This document shows, in pieces, positions 17,178 to 25,573 of a DNA stretch of 64,000 bases. The stretch is taken from NCBI RefSeq assembly GCF_047730175.1, contig NZ_CP159833.1, positions 1,798,001 through 1,862,000 on the forward strand. The letters are read 5' to 3'. Each line of letters opens with the position of its first letter. Position 1 is the first letter of the stretch. This DNA is from Marifrigoribacter sp047730175. GTDB lineage: Bacteria > Bacteroidota > Bacteroidia > Flavobacteriales > Flavobacteriaceae. A program made the translations under genes and the position numbers. The notes beneath the pieces are model-generated. The model saw nothing but the letters and a program-made list of their open reading frames with translations. It was not told the origin of the DNA and searched no databases.

Positions 17178-17723
17178 TTGTCGATTTCATTACTAGTTGA
17201 ACAATGTAAAAATAATGACAGGAAAGCACAAATGGCTTTATATAAGCAGTATTGTGAAGGAATGCACATCGTTGCACAACGGTATTTAAAAGACATGCAT
17301 GCAGCAGAAGATGCGATGCAAGAAGCATTTATTAAAGCGTTTCAAAAAATTGATCAGTTCAAAGGGGACGTCACCTTTGGGGCTTGGTTAAAAAGAATAG
17401 TAATTAATACATGTTTAGATACAATTAAATCAAAGAAATTAGAAATAGATCCAATAGATGAATCTGTTTTAGAAGTAGTAGAAGATGATAATAATTGGAA
17501 TGTATCTGACGAAACAACAGTAGCTGAAATTAAATCTGCTATTGACGAATTACCAGATAATTATAAACGGGTAGTTCAACTATTTTTAGTAGAAGGGTAT
17601 GATCATCAAGAGATAGCAAGCGTGCTTTCTATTTCTGAAAATGCATCAAGAACAAATTTACATCGAGGGAAATCCCTTTTAAAAGAAACATTAAAACACT
17701 TGCGATATGGCACAGGACATTAG
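17178..17723 (+). CDS. ECF-type RNA polymerase sigma factor (first pair)
   Basis: Sigma-70 family regulator of the ECF group, 181 residues. Region 2 is at about residues 20-90 (YLKDMHAAEDAMQEAFIKAFQKIDQF, a standard region 2.2-2.4) and region 4 at about 125-175 (LPDNYKRVVQLFLVEGYDHQEIASVLSISENASRTNLHRGK, read in pieces). The chosen start is TTG at 17178, which gives the usual SISLLVEQCKNND beginning; the first in-frame ATG at 17232 would remove part of region 2. The gene overlaps the next one by 17 bp, and that in turn overlaps the 532-residue secreted protein by 29 bp, so the three are translationally coupled. Confidence 0.9.
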   Translation: MSISLLVEQCKNNDRKAQMALYKQYCEGMHIVAQRYLKDMHAAEDAMQEAFIKAFQKIDQFKGDVTFGAWLKRIVINTCLDTIKSKKLEIDPIDESVLEVVEDDNNWNVSDETTVAEIKSAIDELPDNYKRVVQLFLVEGYDHQEIASVLSISENASRTNLHRGKSLLKETLKHLRYGTGH

Positions 17724-18315
17724 AGATTTATTGAAAAATGATGAAAGTAAAGCGACTCCTTTATCAAAAGGACACGAAGCTAGATTTGAAGATAAATTAA
17801 ATACAGCTTTTTCAGAAAATCAAACAATTGATAAAAAGACAAAAGGAAACACTTTTTATTGGTTGAAAATTGCTGCCATGATAACACTAATATGTAGTGT
17901 GGGTTATTTTGGGTATGTAAGTATTTTAGAAGAACCCGAAGTTGAAATTGCTGAAACACCTATCAATAAAGAAGAATATTTAAATCAAATATCATTAGGT
18001 GATATCTCTCCAAATCTTAAAAAGATGGAGGAGTTTTATACAAAAGGTATTAATGTTCAATTAACTTCATTATCACAATCAGATGATGAAGAAAACAAGG
18101 AATTGGTAGAAGGATATTTATTGCGATTTAATGAATTAGATGAAGAATATGCAAGATTAACAATTGAACTTAATAAAGTAGGGCCCACAGAAGAAACCAT
18201 CAATGCGCTTATAGATAATTTGAAATTACGTTTGGAATTGCTGTTCAAACTTAAAAACAAATTAAAAGAACTTAAAAATCAAGAAAATGAACAATTTAAG
18301 AGTATTCAATCATAG
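17707..18315 (+). CDS. Single-pass membrane protein, putative sigma-factor partner
   Basis: Predicted regulator of the overlapping ECF sigma factor by position and topology; no known anti-sigma domain is recognisable. Residues 1-55 are hydrophilic and should be cytoplasmic (MAQDIRDLLKND), residues about 56-75 are a membrane helix (YWLKIAAMITLICSVGYFG), and residues 76-202 are periplasmic, ending in a Leu/Lys-rich probable coiled coil (LRLELLFKLKNKLKELK). The cytoplasmic stub lacks the zinc-binding anti-sigma motif. Such sigma/membrane-protein pairs recur in Flavobacteria. The 3' end overlaps the following gene by 29 bp. Confidence 0.75.
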   Translation: MAQDIRDLLKNDESKATPLSKGHEARFEDKLNTAFSENQTIDKKTKGNTFYWLKIAAMITLICSVGYFGYVSILEEPEVEIAETPINKEEYLNQISLGDISPNLKKMEEFYTKGINVQLTSLSQSDDEENKELVEGYLLRFNELDEEYARLTIELNKVGPTEETINALIDNLKLRLELLFKLKNKLKELKNQENEQFKSIQS

Positions 18316-19885
18316 AGTATTAGCTATTGTAATGCTATTGACAACCACATTGGTGGTTGCACAAGAAAATTATAAAGAAAGCTTTAAGGTAGGAGATGAC
18401 GTAGTTATTTCTGTAAATGCCTCACATACCGATGTGGTTTTTGAAACCTGGAATAAAAATAAAGTAGAAGTAGAAGCATTTGTCGAAGGTGAAGACCTTA
18501 CGAAAGAAGAAAAGAGAAAGATTTTTGAAAACTGGAATTTAGATGTAATTGGAAATAGTAAGAAAATTGTTGTCACATCAAATAAAGGAAGCCTTTGGAG
18601 TGGAGTTGAATCAATACCAAGTTTAGAAGGTTTAAAAGGACTTGAAAACTTAGAAATTAATCTAGAAGGACTAGAGGGTTTAAAAGGATTAAATATTCTT
18701 GAAGGACTTGGAGATTTAAATTTTAATATTTCGATTTCAGATATTCCAGAATTTAGAGATTTTCCAAACTGGCCTTTTAGTGATAAGCAACCTAATGTAA
18801 TTTCTGGGAAACATAATAAATTTAATAAAGGGTTTCATTTTTCTTTTGATACCGATGATTATGAAAAAGATAAAAAAGGATATGTCGCTAAATTAAACAA
18901 GAAATACAATACCAATGTTTCAGTAAGAAAAGTGGATCAATGGTTAGAAGAAGTTGATGATTGGTCTTCTGATTTTGAAGGGGTAATGGAAAAATGGGGA
19001 GAAAATTTTGGAAAAGAAATTGAAATGAATTTTGGACCTGAGTTTGAAGAAAAAATGGAAAAGTGGGGAGAAGAGTTTGGAAAAAACATGGAGGAATGGG
19101 GTGAGAATTTCGGAAAAGAATTTGAAGAAAAAATGGTTAAGTGGGAAGAGTCTTATGGGGAAGATATTGAGAAATGGGCTGAGCAATTTGAAAAAAACGC
19201 TGAAGAATGGGTTGAAGATTTAGAAAATAATTTTAATGAAGAAGATGATGGAAACACTATTATTTATAAGAATTCTAATCATAGTAAAATAAAAAAGAAA
19301 ATTATAATTCGTATGCCTAAAGGCACAAAAACGGAAGTCAATGTACGTTATGGTGAACTAAAAATGGCAGATGCTTACAATATAAAAGCTACGCTAAATT
19401 ATGCGTCTTTAATAGCTAATAGTATTGATGGGGGTAAATCCCTCATCAATGCTTCTTATGCTCCTGTTTCTGTAAATAACTGGATCAATGGAGATTTACA
19501 ATTAAAATTTGTAGAGGATTGTAAATTGAATAATGTAAAAAACATCAATCTACATGCAAATACAAGTAATGTGAATATTAATGTATTAGAGGAAAATGGG
19601 TTTTTATCAGGTTCGTTTGGCACCTTACTTATTAATAAGGTTTCCAATGATTTTGAAGCGATAGATATTGTATTAGAAAATACAGATGCTACTATTAAAA
19701 TACCTTCAACTGCATTTACGTTCCATTACAATGGAAAAAAATCTAACTTAAAAACAACTTCTTCATTAGAGTTGAATAAAACAGTAAATGGTGATCGTAT
19801 TTTAGAAAAGGGCTATAATAATGTTCCTAATTCAGATAAGTCATTTACAATTCATGCAACCTATAGTAATGTGATTATTAAATAG
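18287..19885 (+). CDS. Secreted protein with Trp-rich 11-residue repeats and DUF4097-like beta domain
   Basis: Exported protein of 532 residues with a signal peptide cut after TTTLVVAQ. Three regions follow. Residues about 108-150 are a Leu/Gly-rich repeat (EGLKGLENLEINLEGLEGLKGL). Residues about 228-317 are a highly charged helix in which Trp and Phe recur with an 11-residue period: MEKWGEEFGKN, MEEWGENFGKE, IEKWAEQFEKN. Residues about 330-530 are beta-rich with short strand repeats, like the DUF4097 putative-adhesin fold. There is no membrane anchor or sorting signal at the C-terminus. It is coupled to the sigma/membrane-protein pair upstream, so it is likely their effector or sensor. Function unknown. 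Confidence 0.8.
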   Translation: MNNLRVFNHRVLAIVMLLTTTLVVAQENYKESFKVGDDVVISVNASHTDVVFETWNKNKVEVEAFVEGEDLTKEEKRKIFENWNLDVIGNSKKIVVTSNKGSLWSGVESIPSLEGLKGLENLEINLEGLEGLKGLNILEGLGDLNFNISISDIPEFRDFPNWPFSDKQPNVISGKHNKFNKGFHFSFDTDDYEKDKKGYVAKLNKKYNTNVSVRKVDQWLEEVDDWSSDFEGVMEKWGENFGKEIEMNFGPEFEEKMEKWGEEFGKNMEEWGENFGKEFEEKMVKWEESYGEDIEKWAEQFEKNAEEWVEDLENNFNEEDDGNTIIYKNSNHSKIKKKIIIRMPKGTKTEVNVRYGELKMADAYNIKATLNYASLIANSIDGGKSLINASYAPVSVNNWINGDLQLKFVEDCKLNNVKNINLHANTSNVNINVLEENGFLSGSFGTLLINKVSNDFEAIDIVLENTDATIKIPSTAFTFHYNGKKSNLKTTSSLELNKTVNGDRILEKGYNNVPNSDKSFTIHATYSNVIIK

Positions 19886-19971
19886 TTTTCTTCCTTATAA
19901 TACGATATACAATTCAATAAATGACATTAATTATTTTATGTCATCTTCTCTTCCTTATTCTAATTTTTCTT

Positions 19972-19997
19972 AAAAATAAATCTAAAGATTTATTTTT
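19972..19997 (+). terminator. Intrinsic terminator after the sigma/repeat-protein operon
   Basis: AAAAATAAATCT (19972-19983) pairs perfectly with AGATTTATTTTT (19986-19997) across a two-base loop, with more T after it. It lies 87 bases past the stop. A second weak inverted repeat, ATGACAT/ATGTCAT, sits just before it near 19921-19943. Confidence 0.75.
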
Positions 19998-20023
19998 TTT
20001 ACGTTTTTTATGATACCAACTAA

Positions 20024-20053
20024 TTGTGAAAATTTAAAACAGTTTTATTTTTC
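20024..20053 (+). promoter_or_regulatory. Candidate promoter of the large T9SS protein gene
   Basis: TTG at 20024-20026, a 19-base spacer and TATTTTTC at 20046-20053 match the Bacteroidetes consensus except for the last base. The ATG follows 37 bases later. Confidence 0.4.
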
Positions 20054-20090
20054 TTATATTTATATGATTTTTTAAAATAAACTAAAAATT

Positions 20091-23000
20091 ATGAAAAAGA
20101 AACTATTACTATTGATTGCTTTTGCTATGTTTTTAACTTCATTATCGACATTTGCTCAAGAAACTAAAGAAAAAGAAGTTCCGTTAATCGACACAAGAGT
20201 CGATAATATGGGCTATTGGAAAAAATTAGCAAAGGATGGATTAGTACCCGTCCAAGCTGAAGTAACACCTCCCAGAGCGGTAAGAAAAAGCTCTATGATT
20301 AATTCTAGGAGTGTGATGATGGATTCCCCAGATGTTCCGGTAAGCGCTGGTGGTGATAATACACAAAGTGAAACTTCTATTTTTGTAAACCCGAATGATA
20401 ATTCAAAAGTTTTTAATTCAAATAACTCATCAGGTTGGAACGGAAGTTCTATTGGTGGCGTTTTTCATGGTACAAGTTTTTTCTTAAGTGATGATGCTGC
20501 ATTATCATGGGGAGGAAGTGTTCTAGGAACTGGAGGTGCTAATAGTGGCGATCCAGCTGCTATAATTGGCCTTAATAACAGGTATTTTAACGGTTTTATT
20601 CATAGTAATTCTGGACAAGGAGTTGCCTATTCTGATGATGAAGGTGTTACCTGGACAAGTGTTTTAGCGGGATCTCCAACTGGGGGTACAATTTTAGATA
20701 AAAATCATTTATGGATAGATAATAGTCCTAGCAGTCCACATGAAGGAAATATATATGATGCTTGGACCGATTTCAATACGGGAAATGATATTTTTATTGT
20801 TCGTTCTGTAGACAATGGATTGTCATATAGCTCACCAATAAACTTAAGTGCCCCTATTGGTGGCGGAAGTCATGATCAAGGAGTAAATATACAAACAGGG
20901 CCCAATGGAGAAGTGTATGCGTCTTGGGCTATTTATGATAGCTGGCCTTCAGATGAAACTGCTATTGGCCTTATAAAGTCTACAGATGGAGGAGCTACCT
21001 ATGGTGCACCTGTGAGAGTGATAACAGACATTAGAGGAATACGTAACTCTGAAACTTCAAAAAACCAACGTGTTAATTCATTCCCTTCAATGGCTGTCGA
21101 TATTAGTGGTGGAGCAAACGATGGAAACATATATATAGTTTGGACCAATGTTGGTGTTCCAGGAACAAATACTGGAACGAATCGTAGTATCTACATGGCA
21201 AAATCTACAGATGGTGGTTCAAGTTTTGGAACACCAATTAAAGTAAACCAAGGACCAGGAGGTGATGGTAATGAATCTTATTTTCCTTGGATAACAGCAG
21301 ATCCTGTTTCAGGAGTGTTAAGTGTTATTTTCTATGATGATAGAGATGTGAGCTCAACGCAAGTTGAAGCATGGGTATCGAATTCTTACGATGGTGGAGA
21401 TACCTGGGAAGATTTTAGAGTGAGTGATGTTGCCTTTACTCCACTGCCAATTTCTGGTTTAGCAGGAGGATATATGGGAGATTATTTAGGAATTTCAGCT
21501 AGAGATGGGATTGTATATCCTGTATGGCCAGATAATAGAAATGGATACATTCAGGCTTGGGTTTCTCCTTTTGAAACCAATTCAAGACCTGGACCTGCCG
21601 ATTTAGTAGTCACTTTGACGAATAATGTTACTGGAGAAACTAATTTAGATTGGAACTATGACACATCACCAGGATTTTTAAACTTTATAGTGTATCGGGA
21701 TGGTACCGAGGTTGGTACAACTACGAATACAACCTTTGATGATACGCTTCCAGCTTTTGGATTATACCAGTATACTGTTACTGCTTTGTATGGTGATGGA
21801 GAATCTTCAGGTGTAAATGGAGAAATTCAATGGGGAAGTCCTAATATTACAGTAACTCCTGATTTTTTAGAGGAAACACTATTAACAGATGAAATGTCTG
21901 TAAAAGTATTGACGATTACAAATACTGGAGAACTTGATTTAATTTATGATATTGAAACGTTAATAACTTCTGGTTTCACAGATCTTTTAGCATATTGTGA
22001 TGCTAGTGGAGGTGGTGGCGATGAATACATTAGTCGTGTAGAATTTGGTAGTATAGATAACTCGAGTCCGCAAACGTTTTATGGTGATTATACTACTTTA
22101 TCCGCTGATGTAGAAGCAGGAAATACATACCCAATTACAATTGCCAACGGCCAAATTTTTGCTGCTGATGATTTAGGAATTTGGATTGATGCAAATCAAG
22201 ATGAAGATTTTGACGATCCAGGAGAGCAAGTGGTTTGTACTGTAGATGATGGTGCTAATGGAACTTATAATGTTACGATTCCTTCTGATGCTTTAGGTGG
22301 TACTACAAGAATGCGAATTAGAATAAAATATAATGATTCAGATTGTGGAAGTTCCTGCGGAACAACTACCTGGGGAGAGGTAGAAGACTATAGCCTTAAT
22401 GTAAATTCGTGGTTACAGGTTGACACGATAGATGGAATAATAGCTCCAGGAGATTCTGAAAATATTAATGTTACTTTCGATTCTACTGGTTTAGCAATTG
22501 GAGACTATACTGCTGAAATAACAGTAAACTCTAATGCTACTTTAGATCCATTAGTTTTAGTGCCAGTTACTTTACACGTAGTAGAAGGTAATATTTTAAA
22601 TACGACAGCAACTGTAGATGATTCTGAACTATGTGCAGGTTCAACAACGACACTTCATGCGAATCCAACCGGAGGAACAGGAACGTATACCTATTCATGG
22701 ACCTCAGTTCCTGTAGGTTTCACTTCTAATTTATCAGACCCAATAGTATCACCTGTGGTAAATACTACCTATACAGTAGTAGTAGATGACGGTGTTGATA
22801 ATATTTCGAGTTTTGTTATTGTTGATGTAGTTGATGTTCCAGCGCAAGCGAATACTCCAGATGGAGACGTTCAATTGTGTCAAGACGCACCAACTAATTC
22901 GTATACTACAGATGATGTTGCAGGAGCTACTTCATATACATGGACCTTGGATCCAATAGCTGCGGGAACTATTTCAGGAACTGGAACTACTGGAAGTGTG

Positions 23001-23834
23001 AACTGGGAAGCTGCATTTGCAGGAACAGCAACAATTAGTGTAACAGCAAATAATGACTGTGGTTCTGGAGCAACTTCTAATATACTTGATGTAGAAATAA
23101 ATGAATTACCTAACGTTACATTACCTGGATTCGACGAAGTTTGTATAGATGAACCTGAGTTCGAGTTAACAGGAGGAGAACCAGTAGGAGGAGATTATTC
23201 TGGCGTAGGTGTTTCAGGAGGTTTCTTTGACCCTGCAGATGCAGGTGTTGGAATACATACTATAACGTATGCGTATTCAGATGCTGAAGGGTGCGAAAAT
23301 TTTGCAACCCAAAATATTGAAGTTAATCCTTTACCAACAGTTACGTTAGCTCCATATGCAAATGTTACAGATACCACACCAGCTTTTGAGTTAACTGGAG
23401 GGATTCCAGTTGGAGGAGAATACTCTGGTCCTGGTGTTTCTGGTGGTTTCTTTGATCCTGCTGTCGCAGGAGTAGGGATACATATAATTACATATACTTA
23501 TGTAGATGCTAATGGTTGCGAAAATTTTGCAATGCAAACTATTGAAGTAGAAGAAACTCTTGGAGTAATTGACCTTGAAAATGGAATTAACTTTTTATTG
23601 TATCCAAACCCTAATAAAGGACAATTGAATTTAGAGTTAAATTCAACCTTTGTAAATGATTTTGAAGTAAAAGTGGTGAACCAATTAGGAGCAATAATTT
23701 TTATTAGAGATATTAATGTATCTGAAGCTTCAGAATTTACATTTAACCTTTCAGGATTAGCAACAGGAGTGTATTACTTCTTATTAAACAGTGATCAACA
23801 GAACTATGTTAAAAAAATAATTGTAAATAATTAA
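20091..23834 (+). CDS. Large T9SS-secreted multidomain protein with sialidase-like propeller, FN3, GEVED and Ig-like domains
   Basis: A 1247-residue surface or extracellular protein. Signal peptide 1-22 (TFAQ). Residues about 85-500 hold several Asp-box-like motifs of a sialidase/BNR beta-propeller (SDDEGVTW, SVDNGLSY, STDGGATY, STDGGSSF, SYDGGDTW). A fibronectin III-like domain lies at about 505-580, and a GEVED domain (YCDASGGGGDEYISRVEFG ... WGEVEDYSLNV) at about 640-770, set inside another beta domain (NTGELDLIYDI before it, PGDSENINVTFDSTG after it). PKD/Ig-like domains follow, including two copies 75 residues apart (FELTGG(E/I)PVGG). The last 80 residues are a T9SS type A sorting domain (LLYPNPNKGQLNLEL ... 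KKIIVNN). I see no catalytic arginine triad or Tyr/Glu pair typical of true sialidases, so the propeller may only bind. Confidence 0.88.
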   Translation: MKKKLLLLIAFAMFLTSLSTFAQETKEKEVPLIDTRVDNMGYWKKLAKDGLVPVQAEVTPPRAVRKSSMINSRSVMMDSPDVPVSAGGDNTQSETSIFVNPNDNSKVFNSNNSSGWNGSSIGGVFHGTSFFLSDDAALSWGGSVLGTGGANSGDPAAIIGLNNRYFNGFIHSNSGQGVAYSDDEGVTWTSVLAGSPTGGTILDKNHLWIDNSPSSPHEGNIYDAWTDFNTGNDIFIVRSVDNGLSYSSPINLSAPIGGGSHDQGVNIQTGPNGEVYASWAIYDSWPSDETAIGLIKSTDGGATYGAPVRVITDIRGIRNSETSKNQRVNSFPSMAVDISGGANDGNIYIVWTNVGVPGTNTGTNRSIYMAKSTDGGSSFGTPIKVNQGPGGDGNESYFPWITADPVSGVLSVIFYDDRDVSSTQVEAWVSNSYDGGDTWEDFRVSDVAFTPLPISGLAGGYMGDYLGISARDGIVYPVWPDNRNGYIQAWVSPFETNSRPGPADLVVTLTNNVTGETNLDWNYDTSPGFLNFIVYRDGTEVGTTTNTTFDDTLPAFGLYQYTVTALYGDGESSGVNGEIQWGSPNITVTPDFLEETLLTDEMSVKVLTITNTGELDLIYDIETLITSGFTDLLAYCDASGGGGDEYISRVEFGSIDNSSPQTFYGDYTTLSADVEAGNTYPITIANGQIFAADDLGIWIDANQDEDFDDPGEQVVCTVDDGANGTYNVTIPSDALGGTTRMRIRIKYNDSDCGSSCGTTTWGEVEDYSLNVNSWLQVDTIDGIIAPGDSENINVTFDSTGLAIGDYTAEITVNSNATLDPLVLVPVTLHVVEGNILNTTATVDDSELCAGSTTTLHANPTGGTGTYTYSWTSVPVGFTSNLSDPIVSPVVNTTYTVVVDDGVDNISSFVIVDVVDVPAQANTPDGDVQLCQDAPTNSYTTDDVAGATSYTWTLDPIAAGTISGTGTTGSVNWEAAFAGTATISVTANNDCGSGATSNILDVEINELPNVTLPGFDEVCIDEPEFELTGGEPVGGDYSGVGVSGGFFDPADAGVGIHTITYAYSDAEGCENFATQNIEVNPLPTVTLAPYANVTDTTPAFELTGGIPVGGEYSGPGVSGGFFDPAVAGVGIHIITYTYVDANGCENFAMQTIEVEETLGVIDLENGINFLLYPNPNKGQLNLELNSTFVNDFEVKVVNQLGAIIFIRDINVSEASEFTFNLSGLATGVYYFLLNSDQQNYVKKIIVNN
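23163..23532 (+). repeat. Two in-frame 145-bp repeats, period 225 bp
   Basis: Bases 23163-23307 recur as 23388-23532 inside the large T9SS gene, coding for two similar 48-residue stretches (FELTGG, YSGVGVSGGFFDPADAGVG and YSGPGVSGGFFDPAVAGVG). The third-position differences show it is an old duplication, kept in frame. Confidence 0.85.
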
Positions 23835-23862
23835 TTTTATAGCGGTTCTTTTTATAAACTTA

Positions 23863-23898
23863 AAAAGCCCATTTATGATGATTCATAAATGGGCTTTT
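23863..23898. terminator. Bidirectional intrinsic terminator
   Basis: A perfect 16-bp stem, AAAAGCCCATTTATGA (23863-23878) with its complement at 23883-23898, and a TGAT loop. It separates the convergent T9SS gene and the DUF6249 gene and can serve both. Confidence 0.92.
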
Positions 23899-23918
23899 AT
23901 AATTAATTGGTTGAACGT

Positions 23919-24269
23919 TTAGGCGTCATTATTTAATCTTTTGGTAAAATAAAACCCAGAAAACAATCCAATTCCCGCCATTAAGAATATCGTTCCTGGA
24001 TATGCTACTTCTTCATCGATATTAAGTGCCTGACTTAAAATTGCAGCAATAAAAATACCTAATCCAATGCCCATAAGTAATAAAGCAAGGTTGATAACAA
24101 TGACCTTCCACATGGGTGTTACTTTTCGGTCTTTCCCATAAAAAATAGATGCATCTGCTCCTTTTTCAATTAATGCTAATCTTTCTTTGTTTCTTGCTGA
24201 AATGAATAAATAAAATATTCCGAAGATTACTCCGAAAAAAATTGGTATTATAATAACTTCTGTTCCCAT
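23919..24269 (-). CDS. DUF6249-like small membrane protein
   Basis: A 116-residue protein with three hydrophobic helices: residues about 4-24, 55-80 and 92-110. After the first helix comes a conserved cytoplasmic stretch RNKERLALIEKGADASIF, which is the pattern I associate with DUF6249 proteins of Bacteroidetes. Function unknown. It is divergent from the second ECF sigma gene (140 bp gap), an arrangement seen often for this family, so it may belong to the same regulon. Confidence 0.75.
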   Translation of the reverse strand: MGTEVIIIPIFFGVIFGIFYLFISARNKERLALIEKGADASIFYGKDRKVTPMWKVIVINLALLLMGIGLGIFIAAILSQALNIDEEVAYPGTIFLMAGIGLFSGFYFTKRLNNDA

Positions 24270-24409
24270 AATAATTCGTTTTTAGATTTTGATTTATGTT
24301 TGATTTCTATTAAGACGCAATCTTTTGAATTCAGGTTACATTTTTTATTCATTATTTTTAAATCATAATAGCTGTAACCAATTTGTAAGTAGTTACGTCT
24401 TATACTAAA

Positions 24410-24979
24410 ATGCAACAACACACTGACCAATATTATATCGATAAGATACTGCAAGGCGATACCCAGGCTTTTGAAGTATTGGTAGAACGATACCAAAGTT
24501 ATATATATACTATTGTAGTAAGAATGGTGCGTGTAAAAGAAGAAGCTGAAGAAATTGCACAGGATACTTTTATAAAAGCATACCAATCTATTGCAAGCTT
24601 TAGAGGCGAATCTAAATTTTCATCTTGGTTGTATAGTATCGCATATAGGAAAGCATTAGATAGTATTAGAAAGAATAAAAAATATAAAGCAGCCGAATTA
24701 AATGAGGAAATTACAGAAGGATCTATAGAAATTATTGAAAATGCTTTAACATATATTGAGGATAAAGAAAAAAAAGAGTTAATTCAGAAATGTATTTTAA
24801 AATTACCAGAACAAGAGGCTGCTATTATAACCTTGTTTTATTTTGAAGAACAGTCAATAAAAGAAATAGCAAAAATTACACAATTAACTGAAGATAATAT
24901 CAAAGTGAAATTATATAGGAGTAGAAAAAAAATGTTTACTTTGCTTCAACATTCTGAAGTATTCAAAATGCATAACTAA
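24410..24979 (+). CDS. ECF-type RNA polymerase sigma factor (second pair)
   Basis: A 189-residue sigma-70 family protein. Region 2 spans about residues 20-90 (FEVLVERYQSYIYTIVVRMV, then AEEIAQDTFIKAYQSI and FSSWLYSIAYRKALDSIR) and region 4 about 125-180 (LPEQEAAIITLFYFEEQSIKEIAKITQ in pieces, then VKLYRSRKKM). Start ATG at 24410. It is followed one base after its stop by a small membrane protein that is its likely partner. It differs enough from the sigma factor at 17178 to be a separate lineage. Confidence 0.92.
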   Translation: MQQHTDQYYIDKILQGDTQAFEVLVERYQSYIYTIVVRMVRVKEEAEEIAQDTFIKAYQSIASFRGESKFSSWLYSIAYRKALDSIRKNKKYKAAELNEEITEGSIEIIENALTYIEDKEKKELIQKCILKLPEQEAAIITLFYFEEQSIKEIAKITQLTEDNIKVKLYRSRKKMFTLLQHSEVFKMHN

Positions 24980-24980
24980 A

Positions 24981-25373
24981 ATGGAAAAGACGACAAAAGA
25001 AGTAGAAAAAAGCGTTTTTAAGTTAGTAAAAGAAGCAGGGGTTTCAATACCTTCCGCTGATTTTCTAGCAAATGTAATGACAGCTGTTGCTTCACAATCA
25101 ACTGTTCAAAAAAATTATCAACCTCTTATTTCTAATAAGGTTTGGTTTGGTATAGCGGCGTCATTAGTTATTTGCATCGTTTTACTAAATGTATTTACTA
25201 CAACTTCAACAGGATATTTAGATCAATTCTCTTTCACAGATAAATTAAGTTTCAATGTTAACCTACCAGAAATTAAAGTATCAAAAACAATGATGTATGG
25301 CATAGGTTTTTTAAGCTTGTTTCTACTACAAATACCTTTTATTAAGTATTACCATAACAAAAGGTATATTTAA
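24981..25373 (+). CDS. Small membrane protein, putative anti-sigma partner
   Basis: A 130-residue protein with a cytoplasmic N-terminal part (residues 1-52, EKTTKEVEKSVFKLVKEAG) and two hydrophobic segments (about 54-72, IAASLVICIVLLNVF, and 104-120, MYGIGFLSLFLLQIPF). The position directly behind the sigma gene, with 1 bp between them, suggests it holds that sigma at the membrane. No anti-sigma domain is recognisable by eye. Confidence 0.7.
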   Translation: MEKTTKEVEKSVFKLVKEAGVSIPSADFLANVMTAVASQSTVQKNYQPLISNKVWFGIAASLVICIVLLNVFTTTSTGYLDQFSFTDKLSFNVNLPEIKVSKTMMYGIGFLSLFLLQIPFIKYYHNKRYI

Positions 25374-25386
25374 GATTTACTAAATA

Positions 25387-25551
25387 TTATTGAATTTTTA
25401 CTCGAATTCCTTCACTTTGACTACTAAACTCTGGCACATACATACTCTGTATAGTAGTAATTTTATTACTGAAATCTCCTACATTGGTGTTTTTTTTAAG
25501 AATAATTTCTTCAACAATACCAATAGAAAGTTTAGCTTTGTTATTTCTATA
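25387..25551 (-). pseudogene. Possible 3' relic of an unidentified gene
   Basis: The minus strand is open for 54 codons without a proper start, ending in TAA at 25387-25389. The encoded text (KLSIGIVEEIILKKNT ... VPEFSSQSEGIRVKIQ) has a balanced amino-acid make-up, unlike a random AT-rich frame. It ends 14 bases from the convergent gene stop at 25373, as a real gene end would, while its upstream part has been replaced by the start of the TPR gene. I do not recognise the family. It could also be chance. Confidence 0.35.
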
Positions 25552-25573
25552 TTATTAGTAAGTTTTTATATAA

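Noticed and set aside
18944..19223. Repeat-bearing frames on both strands within the Trp-repeat gene
   Set aside because: They are frame shadows of the 11-residue repeat and have no start signals or context of their own.
23163..23532. CRISPR or tandem-repeat array
   Set aside because: Only two copies, in frame, with protein-level conservation; it is a domain duplication.
24374..24396. Inverted repeat GTAAC/GTTAC upstream of the second sigma gene as an operator
   Set aside because: Five-base arms with a 13-base spacer are expected by chance in AT-rich DNA.
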